Assembly (NCBI GenBank): GCA_015501605.1
Contig: JADNRZ010000010.1
Span: forward strand, 1,302,001-1,366,000
Source of the DNA: Panaeolus papilionaceus
Lineage: Eukaryota; Basidiomycota; Agaricomycetes; Agaricales
Direction of reading: 5' to 3'
Length of the DNA: 64,000 bases
Shown here: piece by piece, positions 48,652 through 60,390 of the stretch
How positions within the stretch are numbered: the first letter of the stretch is position 1
Layout: every line of letters starts with the position of its first letter
Translations under genes and position numbers: made by a program
The notes under the pieces: model-generated
Databases searched by the model: none
What the model was told of the DNA's origin: nothing
The model's input: only the letters and a program-made list of their open reading frames with translations

Positions 48652-50461
48652 TCAGTCCTCATCCTTGATTTTGCTACTACTACTGAAACGACCGAGAAAA
48701 CTTCCAAAGAAACCCTGCTTCTTGGGAGTTGGAGGGGGTTTTTGACGAGCCATGATACCGCTACCTGGTCGTACGTTTGTCTTGCTGATGTTCAAATCAT
48801 TTCTCTGTATTGGGGTGGAAGGGGTGAGTGTAGTTGGAATATTTTGCGTGTCGGAAGAACCTGGAATAGACAATGAGGGAGGTTGCGAGCGCGGGGCATG
48901 CGGCAAAAGATTCGGAGCGGGCATATTCTGAATCGGCACCGGTGATGGTTGTTGCTGAGGTTTGACTTGAACTTGTCTATGATCCTGCCTGGGAGGAATA
49001 CCAGCAGGTGCAGGGTTTACACTCGACGGTTTGGGGACGTGCGCTGGCTGGGAAGGTTGAGAGGGTTTTTCTGTTGGAGGCTTCTCTTCTTTGGGTGGAT
49101 GTTCAAGCAACACTTTCTTCGGGTCAAACTTTTCCTTGTCTGGCTCCTTTCGGATGTAATCTTCCAATATCAACATGTGTTTCATGTTGCCCTCCTCGTC
49201 TGTGGTGTGGCAGTGTCACGCGTTGTGATTAAAAGACGTGGAGTTAGAAACTGAGGCGTACCTCGGAATATGGCGTGTCCTTCGTGCAGTTTGTCCTTAT
49301 AAGAACAGTCTTTTTCCTTGTTTCCAGTCCTCTTGAAAGTATCCGGGATAGTGGGGCATCTCGACCAATATACATTTTTCCCCTGGCCAATCCACCCTAG
49401 TACTTCCTCGACATCTGTGTTAAATGTACGGTGAATAAGATCTTGAAGACTGGCAGTTTTATTGTTGGCGAAGTCAAAGGCCAAGTCGAATTTGGTACTA
49501 TTGATGTCCTTCAGGATCTTGTTCAGCTTGCCTGGGGCAAGCGTTTCACCACGAAGCTTGAAATTGAAGAAATCGTCGTCGTCGAAGATAGGATAGTAGT
49601 AAAGTCTGGGGTTTAGCAGGAGAAAATCACTCCGGAAGCCTGGGATCTTCTCTGTCACCATGTTCGTCAGCAGCCTGTTTGAAAACTCCTCTATCGTTAT
49701 TCCGTCCTCAACGTTGTCTGTTAACGAAGAATCCACAACATAAATATGCTTTGCGAGCATGTCAGAACAGTAATATGCTCACAACGAGAGGTTACGGCAT
49801 ATTCAACCCAGTCCGACGTTTCGATGCTTGGTGGCTTTGGCTGCAGCCAATGGCGGAGGGTATATGTCATCTTTTTCATCTTCTCGTACTTCTTCATCTG
49901 TATCGTCGATTCATAGTTAGCAAAACATACCCTTGTGAGACGGGGCATGTTCGACACGAACCATGTCATATATGCGCCCTTCCATGATTGCCATCTTCTT
50001 CACAGACCCCGAATCCCCTTCCCATGCTTCCTTCATGTTGTCAGCGAACAATTGTGCTCGATTGGCCGAATCATGCATTCTGCGGCAATTAGGCAACTGA
50101 GCTCCGATGCTGTAGGGATCCCCAACACTTACCGTAAAAACGCATGCACATCGCGAATAGCTTCGTCGAACATCTTATTTAGCTCCTCATCTTCGCCCTT
50201 GCGAGCATCCCGGCCAGACGCAGATGCTGACATTTCCAGGACCTTTTGCAACTGGTTGTAAAGCCTACATCACTTCGATCAGACCTATAGCATGAAATGA
50301 CAATCAACTTACTCTGGCAATTCTTTTTGTGCGTTCGCCTTCAAGTCAGATAAGCCCTTCAACGTTTTTACCAATTCGACAGATCGAAGAAAGTATGGCC
50401 GATTTTTGCCAACAGCCGATTTTTGGCAAAACGTCCACACGAAAACATCAGAAAGACCCAT
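48652..50461 (-). CDS. Uncharacterised tandem-paralogue protein 2
   Basis: Not recognised, but a clear paralogue of the gene to the left. The start at 50461 gives MGLSDVFVWTFCQKS then NRPYFLRSVELVKTLKGLSDL. Spliced exons continue with DEELNKMFDEAIRDVHAFLR, MKEAWEGDSGSVKKM, MEGRIYDM, NVEDGITIEEFSNRLLTNM (about 49715), DLAFDFANNKTASLQDLIHRTF (about 49490-49425), WIGQGKNVYWSRC (about 49400-49365), KDCSYKDKLHEGHAIFRG. The tail (49185-48652) is Pro/Gln-rich and ends KKQGFFGSFLGRFSSSSKIKDED, like paralogue 1 in layout. The acidic loop DDDDFFNF (about 49580) is absent from paralogue 1. The spaced Cys in SRC and DCSY is conserved between the two and may bind metal or form a disulfide. Function unknown. 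Confidence 0.68.
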
Positions 50462-50933
50462 GGTTAGAAGGCGGTTGGAACACTCGGTGGACAAGGGTTT
50501 GACTGCAACAGATGGAAGAAGGTCGATAATGGTCAAGAAGGATCCCAATACATATCACACAGACGGTTGTGAGAATGACGACGGTCGCAGCACTTATCGA
50601 TGAGTGATACATGCTACACGTGTGCTGCAGTGAGGTTGATTAGCAAGGTGCATGGGGGTGAGGTTCTATATCACCACGGCGTCCGATTAATACTTCAGAT
50701 GTGGACCGCCAGAAAAGACAGGAACATCCCGTGATAACAAAGGCAAAAGAGGCGTCTTGTCAAAATGAACTGTTTTAGATGTCTCGAGATGTGATACTTG
50801 AATGGGCGTTTCCGCATCCAGGCTTGACTATGTTCCTCAAATGTCCAACGAGCGTGCATTGCAACGGATGAATTTAATATCCGAATGTATCTATATAAGT
50901 GTATTGACCTCCCGATGAAAAGCTTAGAGAGCG
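50462..50933. other. Intergenic, upstream of paralogue 2
   Basis: About 470 bp. A frame at 50470-50610 continues open above the chosen start (GSFLTIIDLLPSVAV) but is not preceded by an in-frame ATG; a separate frame there starts MYHSSISAATVVILTTVCVI. Neither was accepted as an extra exon. Confidence 0.4.
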
Positions 50934-52147
50934 CTAGCACCTAAACGCGGTGTTAACAAAGGCAGAATTAATAAACGCGAAGGGACGCACCAGTGATAAT
51001 ATCCACAAGCTCATTGGTGATGGCGGCTTGGCGACCACGGTTGTACTGCATCTGGAGGCTTCCAATCATGTCAGTGGCGTTCTTCGAGGCATTGTCCATG
51101 GCATTACGACTAAGATTGAACAGTTAAATGATGTCCCGGCATTTTTACACGTAAGACCGCTTACCGAGCGCTCTGTTCGCAAGCGTGCCCCTCGACGAGA
51201 GCAGCGTAGATGGCATTAGCCAGGGAGAACTCGGCGAGGTCCTTGGTACCGTCATCCTCGTTCTCGTACGCGTTGAAAGCGCCTTCAAGGTTGATACACA
51301 TCAGTGTACATACACGGTCGGGATATAGGTGGTAACATACTGCTCTCCTTCAAAGCCTCCTCTCCCTTGATTTCCATAGCGGCAGCCTCGTATGAGATGG
51401 CCGATACAAATTTGTTGTAGACGAGGACAACAGAATCATACTTGAGGTTTGCCTGGGTGATAAGGTCGGCAACAGCAGCGGCGTCAGCAAAGGTGGGAAT
51501 GTCACGGCCAATTTGATTGAAGGTGAGTTGGAAGTTTTGGCTAACTGTGCGGGTAAGCTGGGCCTTTGACTTATCACCAATAACCACGATGTTTGAAGCA
51601 GCATCGACGGTGGCATCGTTGGCAGCTGCATTAACGAGAGGAGATTCTGTGTCGTTGGTCAAGGCCCTACGGGTGGCCTTGGAGACTGAAGAGTGAATAC
51701 CGCCACAAAGACCTTTGTCAGAGGAAATGACGACAAAGAGCTTGTTGGGTGTTGGCTTGTCGGAAGGAACATGTTCGAAAACCTCTGTTCGTATTTCGTC
51801 AACCCAGTTGAAATACACGTCCACAAGTCCACACACCCTTGTTGGCAAGACCATAATCCTTTCCAGCTTGCATTGCCCTCTGGGCCTTTGCGAGCTTGGT
51901 AGAAGCAATCATCTTCATCGACTACAATAATAAAAAAGTGTTAAAAACATTAATTTTGGATGAGAAAACATCAAATGCTGTCGCGACGAACTTTGGTAAT
52001 TTTCTCAATATTTCTGACCGACTTGAGACGCAGCTCAATTTCACGGAGAGTGGCCATGTTCCTGGCATTGGAGGGAGCAGCACCGAGAGCGGCTGGGGTA
52101 TTGACGGCCGCACGGACAAGGGAACGACGAGCAAGCATCGTGGACAT
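50934..52147 (-). CDS. ATP3: Mitochondrial F1F0 ATP synthase subunit gamma
   Basis: Central rotor stalk of ATP synthase. The start at 52147 gives an import presequence ([21 protein letters not shown]) before [22 protein letters not shown]. An intron (about 51993-51915) leads to [25 protein letters not shown]; another (about 51843-51790) to EVFEHV. Next come [22 protein letters not shown] (the Asp-Lys-Gly-Leu-Cys-Gly-Gly loop of the family, about 51745-51680), [12 protein letters not shown] and [18 protein letters not shown]. Further exons hold the [22 protein letters not shown]-terminal helix and [19 protein letters not shown], stop 50934-50936. Length and motifs are complete. It shares a 188-bp divergent promoter with eIF2 beta. 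Confidence 0.93.
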
Positions 52148-52335
52148 TTTAGAGAGGATTTTGAGAACGACCACTGGACTGAAGCTTCTCTGAACTATGT
52201 CGGGCACTCTCGGCTTTGGACGTGTTTTGTTCCCACGATGACGGAGTTTAAATTTAGGAGACTAATCAGGTAATCAATCCAAAGGTCAAGCTCAAATCAC
52301 TTTTTATCATCAAATCATTGTCAACAAGTACTACA
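52148..52335. promoter_or_regulatory. Short divergent promoter of ATP3 and eIF2 beta
   Basis: Only 188 bp separate the two start codons of genes transcribed away from each other. No obvious TATA box is seen. Confidence 0.6.
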
Positions 52336-53641
52336 ATGGCATCTGAAGAACCTCTATTCGATCCTTCCCTCAAGAAGAAAAAGAAAAAGACAGTAGTCAT
52401 TGTAGAGGATCCTCTTGCTGCAGATGCTGATCCTACAAGACCAGCGCCAGAAACTATCGATAATATAACAGTTTCTGGAGAGAAAGTCGATCTAGGTCCT
52501 ACAACAGCTCACGAGTTGCTCAAAGAGAAGAAGGAGAAGGATGACTCCTTGGCAATGTTTGGTGACTTAAAGAAGAAAAAGAAGAAGAAGGAGATTCCAA
52601 TGGATTTCGTATGTCTCGTATTTATAACCAGCTACTAGATCTCGCGCTAATTTATCGACGGATTTTAGGGTGATGACACTCCAGCTGCACCTGCAGCAAC
52701 ATCTGAGGCTCCCGTAGAAGGAGCAACAATCACAGCTGATGATCTCGACTTCTCCGACATGAAGAAAAAGAAGAAAACCAGTAAGAAGAAGGCCGATCTC
52801 GAAGCATTCGAGAAGGAGTTGAACGACTCCAAGGTCAAGTCCAAAGGAGAGGGTGAGGACGAGGAGGATGAGGATGCAGAAGTCGATACATCACATCTCG
52901 ACAACATCGACGAGGCTGAACTAGGTGATGATCCTTTCGCTCAGGCTGGAGATGCCCCAGTAGGATTGGATGCTGGAAATGAACCCTGGCTGAAGAGTGA
53001 CAGAGATTACACCTATCAGGAGGTATGAGTCACTTTCGTAATTGGTATCATTGCTAATACTTTCTGCAAGCTTTTGACACGCTTCTATGCCTCTCTGCAC
53101 GCCGCCAACCCATCTCTGCTCTCAAGTGCATCCAAAAAGCGATATACCATCGCTCCTCCTCAACTTTTCCGAGAAGGAAATAAGAAATCCATCTTCGCCA
53201 ATGTCACAGAAATCTGCAAAAAGATGCATCGTCAAGTACGCTTCTTCGATCTAAGCGTGATATACGATCTCATTAAATAACTAGCCCGAACATGTTATTC
53301 AATTTTTGTTTGCCGAGATGGGTACCACTGGAAGCGTAGACGGCGCTGGCCGTCTCGTTATCAAAGGTCGTTTCCAGCAGAAACAGATCGAGAATGTACT
53401 CCGTCGATACATGGGTGAGCCGATAGCGACTTTGAGCTTTCATCAACGTTTAGCTAACCCCTCCGTTTCAGTCGAATACGTCACCTGCAAGACCTGCAAA
53501 TCTCCCGATACACTCCTTACAAAGGAGAACCGTATCTTCTTCATGGCATGCGAGTCATGTGGAAGTAGGCGGTCAGTCAACGCCATCAAGAGTGGTTTCC
53601 AGGCCCAGGTCGGGAAGAGAAGCAAGAACAAGACTGGTTAA
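52336..53641 (+). CDS. SUI3: Translation initiation factor eIF2 subunit beta
   Basis: Part of the eIF2-GTP-Met-tRNAi ternary complex. Exon 1 (52336-52608) gives [19 protein letters not shown], the first of three poly-lysine blocks; the second is [12 protein letters not shown] and the third [15 protein letters not shown], the K-boxes that bind eIF5 and eIF2B. Exon 2 starts at 52669. Introns near 53023-53070, 53234-53285 and 53415-53472 lead through [67 protein letters not shown] to the zinc ribbon [11 protein letters not shown]...[10 protein letters not shown]. The stop is at 53639-53641. All expected parts are present. Confidence 0.94.
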
Positions 53642-53872
53642 TTGGTATTCTGGTTCTGGCTTACCATCATATTTCCGTTGCTCGTGTGTTTGCTTCCAGC
53701 TGGTGAACATAAACATGTTAGGCAGTCATTCATGTTGTAATCGTACCAATTCTAGATCCACCCCTTTCTCTCTTTCCCGCATGGGATTTCAGGATGCGCA
53801 ACTGGACTGGGACACAGGTTGGAGACAAATAATTGTATATTCGTGTTTCTGCAGATATTACCAAACCACCAA

Positions 53873-54770
53873 CTACGTTGATCTGGTTTTCTTGACGTTC
53901 TTCCTGCTCCTCTTTGTCTCTCTTCTCTTGGTAGATTGCTCGCGACGCTCGGAAGCGGTGAGCGAGCGTCTTCTGGCGGTGTTGGGCTGTTCACCATCGA
54001 TGTTGGTGCAGTTCTGGGACGTGACAAGGCGAATCTTGGACCGGACAACTTCGACAACAACATCGTAACTAAGCGGAGTAAATAAACGCGTGTCACAGCG
54101 TTCAGTGAAGAGGTGATCGGAGAAACTCACTGAATTCCATCGACAGCATCAGCTGGGTCTGTGTCGAGGTCAAGATCTTCCTCGAGAAGTGCACCTACCT
54201 CAGAGAAATCCTTAGTGCAGCTAGTCAGTCTTCCGTCATGTAAAAGCAATGCACAGCTGGGCGCTTACCCAAACAATAAGAATATTCTGCGTGCTGTTCT
54301 TTGCAAAATTCTTGGTAAGGTCGGTAACGCAATCATCGTCTGTGTTTTCATCGGCACCGCTGTATGTGAAGGGGTCAGCATAAATTGATCATGGGTACAA
54401 AAATGCATTTACCATGAAGTATCAATAGGCAATCCTAGAGAATCGGCAATCGGCTGTGTCGTTGCGAGTGTTTCGAAGCAAACCTCACTATCTTCGTTCT
54501 TGGGACACATGATGATCTTGCCAATATTTTTATCGGCGAAGAGCTGTATATATCCCGTCAATGTGAATCTAGGTTTTAATGGTTATGATGAGCACGAGAA
54601 ATGTTTTATCGCACCTGAGGTAAACATTCGGTCGCTCGTTGGAACCCAATTGGGCTGAGGCCAGGACGGAATAGCGAAGGTTGCTCAGCGTTCGAAATGA
54701 CGAAGATGGTGTTGTTGATGGCTAGGGTTGAGACGACAAGGGTTGCTGCAAAAGCTAGAGTGCGTAGCAT
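53873..54770 (-). CDS. Secreted histidine-phosphatase-like protein lacking catalytic residues
   Basis: Five exons; the start at 54770 gives a signal peptide (MLRTLAFAATLVVSTLA). The mature part begins NTIFVISNAEQPSLFRPG and LSPIGFQRATECLPQLF, the layout of the fungal phosphoglycerate-mutase/histidine phosphatase superfamily (V-x-RHxE...GLSxxGxxRA). The catalytic RH pair reads Ser-Asn. The later motif expected as ILIVW-E-H is ILIVWKDFSEVGALLEEDL, also without His. It continues with KIIMCPKNEDSEVCFETL, CGADENTDDDCV, and NCTNIDGE, with paired cysteines suiting a secreted fold. The C-terminus is a highly basic tail (SERREQSTKRRETKRSRK). It is probably a pseudo-enzyme with a binding role. Introns were joined in phase; stop 53873-53875. 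Confidence 0.75.
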
Positions 54771-55784
54771 CGGGATGATAATTTAAAGTAGCCGGTTAAC
54801 GTTCAGTCGAGGTACTTAACAGAAGACACGTCTGGAAGTACATGAACAACTGCTTTTATACCGAACACCAGCATTGCACCAGATCAAAGGCTCAAGTTTC
54901 CGTCTACTAGATATCCCATATTTCCCAGACGAAGAAGCCTGAAAAAGCGGAAAGCGGAACGGTTTACGGCTTTGTTTCGATGTGGCACTGGCAGCAGTGA
55001 GATTTAAGGAGAAGATGCAGGTTGAAAAGCCCACAGAACATGCTATCTGATCACTTGTTTGGTGTTACTTAACACACGGTGGTGTACCTATCATGGAGAA
55101 AATAAACGTGAAGGCCTCGAAGAATACGACAAGAAGTAACTTTTGACTGTTCGGCGATGTGATGGTTATGAGTATTGGTGATAAGATCGTTTAGTCGCCC
55201 TGTCAAGGCACAGGCGAGGCCTGCTAGACCGACGCAGGCAGGGCATTGACAAAGATGGGATGAGTAAAATTGTGAATACGAACAGGCATTTTGTTGCCGC
55301 CGCAAAGAAGGATTAATGAGCTGATGTCTCAATGAGTAGGCCAGGTAAATAGCCGATGGTTTCTAGGCGAAAGAGCGGCGATAAGGCGGTACAATTCTGT
55401 TTGGAGGTGCATGTTATCAGATACCCGCCTTATACCGAGGGCAAATCGCCAGTGGAGTCATGAGACTATTGAGAGTGTGTCGATCTGAGGCATCAGATAC
55501 ATAATAGAGATAGACGACATAGAATCCACAGTGAGAGGAAGGTATTTTAATATGGGAGTAGCCGTCCAGATCTTGCTGAAATTAAGAGAAAGTAGACCTT
55601 GTTTTTGAAGCGGTGTAAAGGAAATGTATGTAGACAGATCACACCGTCGGGTCGTGTAAAATGAGACGACAACGAGAGGGGAAACATGATCAGAGATATC
55701 CTCCGGTTTACCATTCCATGCCTTGCAAGATGTTCATCAAGAGCCACTATTTGCATAGTTCGAGTGGTTAATTGATCAAAGGAC
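54771..55784. other. Intergenic, about 1 kb
   Basis: Upstream region of the phosphatase-like gene and 3' flank of UTP7. No gene seen. Confidence 0.5.
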
Positions 55785-57922
55785 CTATTTACTCCTCTTG
55801 AACCGATCAAGAGCGGAAGGTTTGACTTGCTCCCCTTTGGCGGCAGCAATTTCCGCCAATTTAGTCTTTTTTCTCTCTTCTCTCTGTCTCTCCAGCTTGG
55901 CACGAATTGCAATCTGCACGAAGAACACAATTAGTCTTGCACAATAGTACATTCTTGTGGGAAACTTACAGCAGCAGGGTCAATGACATTCTTTCTCTGC
56001 TTACGCAGGTAACGCTTCATGCTCTTTCCCTTTCCGCGCATCCTATTTCGCTCTCTTTCTTCCTTGGAAACCTTCTTCGCATTTTCATCAGCACCCTCGC
56101 CATCTGCAGCACCGCCTTCATCATCCGAGTTTTCATCGAGTTTACCGGCGACGCGCAGACGTTCCATACGAGGGAGTCTCGCGTATGGGGTAGAAGACGT
56201 TACCTCCTCTGTCAGCTTGGGTGGTGCGAGATTTCCAATGAACTCGGGATCAAGGGTGATCATATCAGGTTGGATCTGTAACAGGGCTCCTTTCAGCAAA
56301 GAAATGTATGGGCAGAGGAAACGTTTACAGACCTTGTCAAGAAGGTTCTTAACCTCCCTCTCGCGCCTTGCTTTCCTGTTTTCGAAGGGATCTGCTTCTC
56401 TGCTGTCGAAGTTAGGTTCTCCACTTCCAGGAACAAGAATGCTAGACAGGCCGGCATTGTGTCCTATTGTGAGAATATCTTGGAAGGGTGCAAATCGAAG
56501 GGACGTAAGAGGTCTATGGGTAACAGGGTGGGTGAGGTATAAAGGTGGTGGTATACGAATGTTATGTGGAGTGTGGATCAAAGGTGGGTGGTAGACCTAG
56601 GAAACGTTGCATCAGATGTGAGTCTTGTAGCAGAGGAGGGTATACGAACATTGACAGAGCCTCCACTTGCTACAGCGAGATATCCTCGAGCACTCCATTC
56701 CAGCTCCGGGTCTCCGCCTCCACGAACGGCCCATTCTCTGACAGCACCCTTCCAATTCCTGCAATCCCAAACTTTAACCGTTCCATCTCGGCCAGATGTT
56801 GCCATATACCGTCCACCTTCGCTGGGGTCAACGGCAACACTAACTACTGGGCCCATGTGGGCCAGCAGTTGAACGGCAGGGTGGGGCAGATTAGGCGTCC
56901 ACAGGGTTACGCAACCGTTTTGATGACCCAAGTGGATAACGGCGTTGTGTAGATTTTGTGTCATGGCATTACATGCACCCATTTTAGTTCTGTGTTCGAC
57001 AAGGAGTTGTCCGGTGGATGTGTCTTGGTATTTGAGATAACCAGGGTTACCCTTGAAGCAAATTGGAACAATGAGGGAATAATTATACTAAATGGACATA
57101 CCACTGAAGCTAGTAGCCAGTGATAGGGCAGGAATTCGAGTCTGGTGGGCTCGATATGTCCTTTCAAACAATGCAATTCAACACCGTCCCTATCGTAAAT
57201 GAACGCATACTTCTTTTGCGCAACCGCGAAGAAGGAGTGATCTTGAAGGAAGCTATTTCGAAAATTTGAACATACTGTTAGTGCAGGATTAAAAAACGTC
57301 GTACGTGATGTCTCTGCATGTTTCCTGAAGTTGTAGCTCAGAGTGCACTGTTCCAGTTTGCCAATCAAACGTGGATACATGGCCATCACGACCAGCTATT
57401 GCCAAATGTCTAGGCAAGACTTGAATAACTTGCACTTCGTTAATTGACAAGCTAGACTCACCTTCCGTTCCGTGTGTACCTTGTCCTGTATGGTCCGCCA
57501 TCTAACTTCACCTCGCGCCTTCCTTTCGCAGCTTCCTGTCCAGTTACTTGTACAATTTCGCTTTGGCCCACTCTCCATGTCCTCTCCATCTCCGATTCCA
57601 CTTGCATTCCACCATGATCCTCCATCAACAGCATTTCTGCATCCTCAGCAAGTGCTTTCGCTCGCGCTGTCTGAGCCGATTGGCGGTTGAGCTGTGTCCT
57701 CAGCTTCTTGTTCGCAATACGCTTATTCTTTGGGTCCTCCTCTGATATCTCATTTTTGTCACGTAAGGATTTGGGGGTTACAGTGTACACTGCTATTGAG
57801 TTGGCTGTTTTGTCTGACGTCGTTGACTTTTTCGGGGATGAGGAAGAGGCTTTGGGTTGTGTAATTTTCCTCTTTTTTGATACAGGCTTTATGGAATCTG
57901 CCTTGGATATCAGAGCGTCCAT
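55785..57922 (-). CDS. UTP7: U3 snoRNP/SSU-processome WD40 protein Utp7 (WDR46)
   Basis: Nucleolar factor for 18S pre-rRNA processing. The start at 57922 gives [19 protein letters not shown], a basic nuclear-localisation stretch, then [19 protein letters not shown], a family hallmark. The first long exon ends [12 protein letters not shown] and splices to [21 protein letters not shown] repeats continue through [96 protein letters not shown] and [15 protein letters not shown]. The C-terminal Utp7 domain includes [28 protein letters not shown] and [18 protein letters not shown] basic end ([38 protein letters not shown]) stops at 55785-55787. Complete gene. Confidence 0.92.
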
Positions 57923-58316
57923 TGTGTTGCTGGTATTGTAGCAGTAGATCGGCTACGGAGATTGCACTGGTGATAGCTCTGACAGGAGCAAAATTTTGAA
58001 AAGAATGGATAGTGCGTGAGAAATCTCAAAGGTCCAGGACCAAAATGGAATAAAATACCCTTTTTAGCAAATACTCTCACCTTGTGGCTGTGCCATAATG
58101 TTGCCTGAACCAATTGTTGCCAAACATGGCAGTCTTTCAGTGTTGTTCAACATCGCGCGTCTGTTCAAAGCTTACGTTCATCACGAATTTCGCGTGTTTC
58201 TTTCACGATATCCTCGCTTCTGTGCTTTTATCTGCCTATAATCTCTATTTGAGGCTTGAATTACTGGCAGCAAACACGTTAATCAAGGATCTGATCTTTA
58301 CTTGAAAGGACCTCCG
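57923..58316. promoter_or_regulatory. Divergent promoter of UTP7 and the FG nucleoporin
   Basis: About 390 bp between start codons of two divergently transcribed genes. No TATA box recognised. Confidence 0.5.
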
Positions 58317-60390
58317 ATGTCATTGTTTGCTAACACCAACACCAATACAACTGGTGGTGGCCTTTTCGGAGGTGCCGCCACCACGCAGCCTGCTGCTGGT
58401 AGCTCGATCTTTGGCACATCGAACCAAAATACTGGCCAGCAAGCCCAACCATCGATCTTTGGTAACACAAACCCGAACACAAATACCACAGGTGGAGGAA
58501 TGTTTGGAGGAGGAAATACGAATACCGCAGGAAATACGAACACGGGAGGTGGTTTGTTTGGCGGAAATACCAATACAACAAACCAACCAGCAGCGGGCGG
58601 TGGTCTCTTTGGGAATACCCAGCAACAACAAACCCAGCCCGCGGCTGGTACATCTCTCTTTGGGAACACCAACACAGCAAATACAGGAACTGGCGGTGGG
58701 CTCTTTGGGAATAACACGAACAATACAGGTACCACAGGAACATCCTTGTTTGGAAACACGAATACTACGACCAATGCCAACACAGGGGGTCTTTTCGGAA
58801 ACAACGCCCCGCAAGGACAGACGAACACAGGATCATCGCTATTTGGAGGGGCAAATACGGCGACCAACACTGGGGGAGGTGGATTGTTCGGCAATACCGC
58901 AGGGAATGCGGCAACAACAGGCGGAAGTCTGTTTGGAAACACGTCCAATAACATGACGGGTGCAGCACCAACAACAGGTGGAGGTCTCTTTGGAAATGCT
59001 ACGAACACTGCCGGGACAAGTGGAGGCCTCTTCGGTAATACGAACACCAATACGGCTCAACCTGCTCAACAAGCCAGCGGCTCGCTGTTTGGAAATACAC
59101 AAGCTGGTGGATCCTTATTTGGTGCCAAGCCTGCTACTGGTGGTGGGCTTTTTGGTTCGACAGCTACGGCAGCTCCATCCAACATAACCACCGCTGGAAC
59201 AGGGTCACTATTCGGCGGAGGCTCCTTGTTTGGAGGTCAACAGCAGCAACAGAATCAGCAACAACAAAACCCTCAGCAACAGCAACAGCAGCAAACAGGC
59301 GGCCCACTATTTGGTGGGGGTTCCCTGTTTGGTAGCAATAAAAGCATGCTTGGAGGGAGCACGTTAGGCACAAGTGCTCTCGGCGCTCCACAAGGGACAT
59401 CAACTCTGGGTGGATCAACTCTAGGTGCACGAACGGCCAGTCAACAGCAGGGTGGTGATCCACAAGCCCAATTCGTAAAGTTAACGCAGAGCATAGAAGG
59501 AATTTACAACGCTTGGAATCCAGCTTCTAGGGATTGCAGATTCCAGGTATGTTCAACTTGTGCATCCCTTAATCAAACCTAATGTGTTCTCCAGTATCCC
59601 TTTTACAACTTGGTTGACCCGAAGCAGGTGAGCTTGTATGGGCGACCCCCAAATGCCACCAATGACGCTATGTGGGAGAAGGCTGTGAGGGAAAATCCTG
59701 ACCCTTCATGGTAAGCTCTTTTCTGGCCCCAAAGACCGATGATTTAATCCCAAATACAGTCTTGTCCCTGTTGTTGGCATTGGCTTTGATGATCTTCGCG
59801 CACGCATCGATGCGCAAACATCACAATCCTCTATGCACATTCAAAAACTAAATGAGCTGCAATCAAGACTTAAAGCTCTGACGACGCAGCACTCCGTTTC
59901 CAACTCGTCCCGGCTACTTCGTGCATCTGCCCAGCAAACCCAACTCACACAGCGGCTGATGCGCCTTGTACAGCATCTTCACCTTCTTATACCAGCTATC
60001 CGTTCCAGCGCACTCAGACCCGAGGAAGAGACTCTTCGTGGTTCCCTGGAAGAGATGGAGGATGAACTAAAGCGTGGGAGGATCAAAGGACGCCTAAATG
60101 AGCTTTGGGCTCTTATTGGAGCTATAGGCGCCACTACCCAGCGCGCAGCTGCTGGGCTATCTGGAGGAGGTGATTGGGCGGTTGTTGATGAAGAAGGTCT
60201 CGCACAAATAGCCCAGATCCTTGCCGAACAGCAGGCCGGTTTGCAGCACCTGACAAAAATTCTTCAAAAGGAACAGAAAGATTTGGCTGTTATTATGGGC
60301 AAGGACAAAACAGTCAGTCCAGACGATCATGAGATGGGCGACAACCTATGGGGATCGACGAGCACCTTAAGAGCGAGCTCATTGCGCTGA
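58317..60390 (+). CDS. NUP57: FG-repeat nucleoporin Nup57/Nup54
   Basis: Central-channel nucleoporin that forms the selective barrier of the pore. The start at 58317 gives MSLFANTNTNTTGGGLFGG. The first about 370 residues hold some 22 FG motifs, mostly GLFG/SLFG separated by Asn/Thr/Gly spacers, followed by a Gln-rich tract at 59240-59305. Two short introns (about 59548-59595 and 59713-59760) lead to the Nup54 alpha/beta domain YPFYNLVDPKQVSLYGRPPN and CLVPVVGIGFDDLRARIDAQ. The C-terminal coiled-coil segment IQKLNELQSRLKALTTQHS, LRGSLEEMEDELKRG, IAQILAEQQAGLQHLTKILQKEQKDL binds the Nup62/Nsp1 partners. The stop is at 60388-60390. The antisense frame over 58298-59050 is a shadow of the repeats. 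Confidence 0.92.
59230..59305 (+). repeat. Imperfect CAG/CAA (poly-Gln) microsatellite
   Basis: Within the nucleoporin, a run of CAR codons encodes a Gln-rich tract interrupted by Asn and Pro, next to the last FG motifs. Confidence 0.7.

Noticed and set aside
58298..59050. 250-residue antisense frame over the nucleoporin
   Set aside because: It is the reverse-strand shadow of FG repeats, with a Pro/Val-rich artefact composition.
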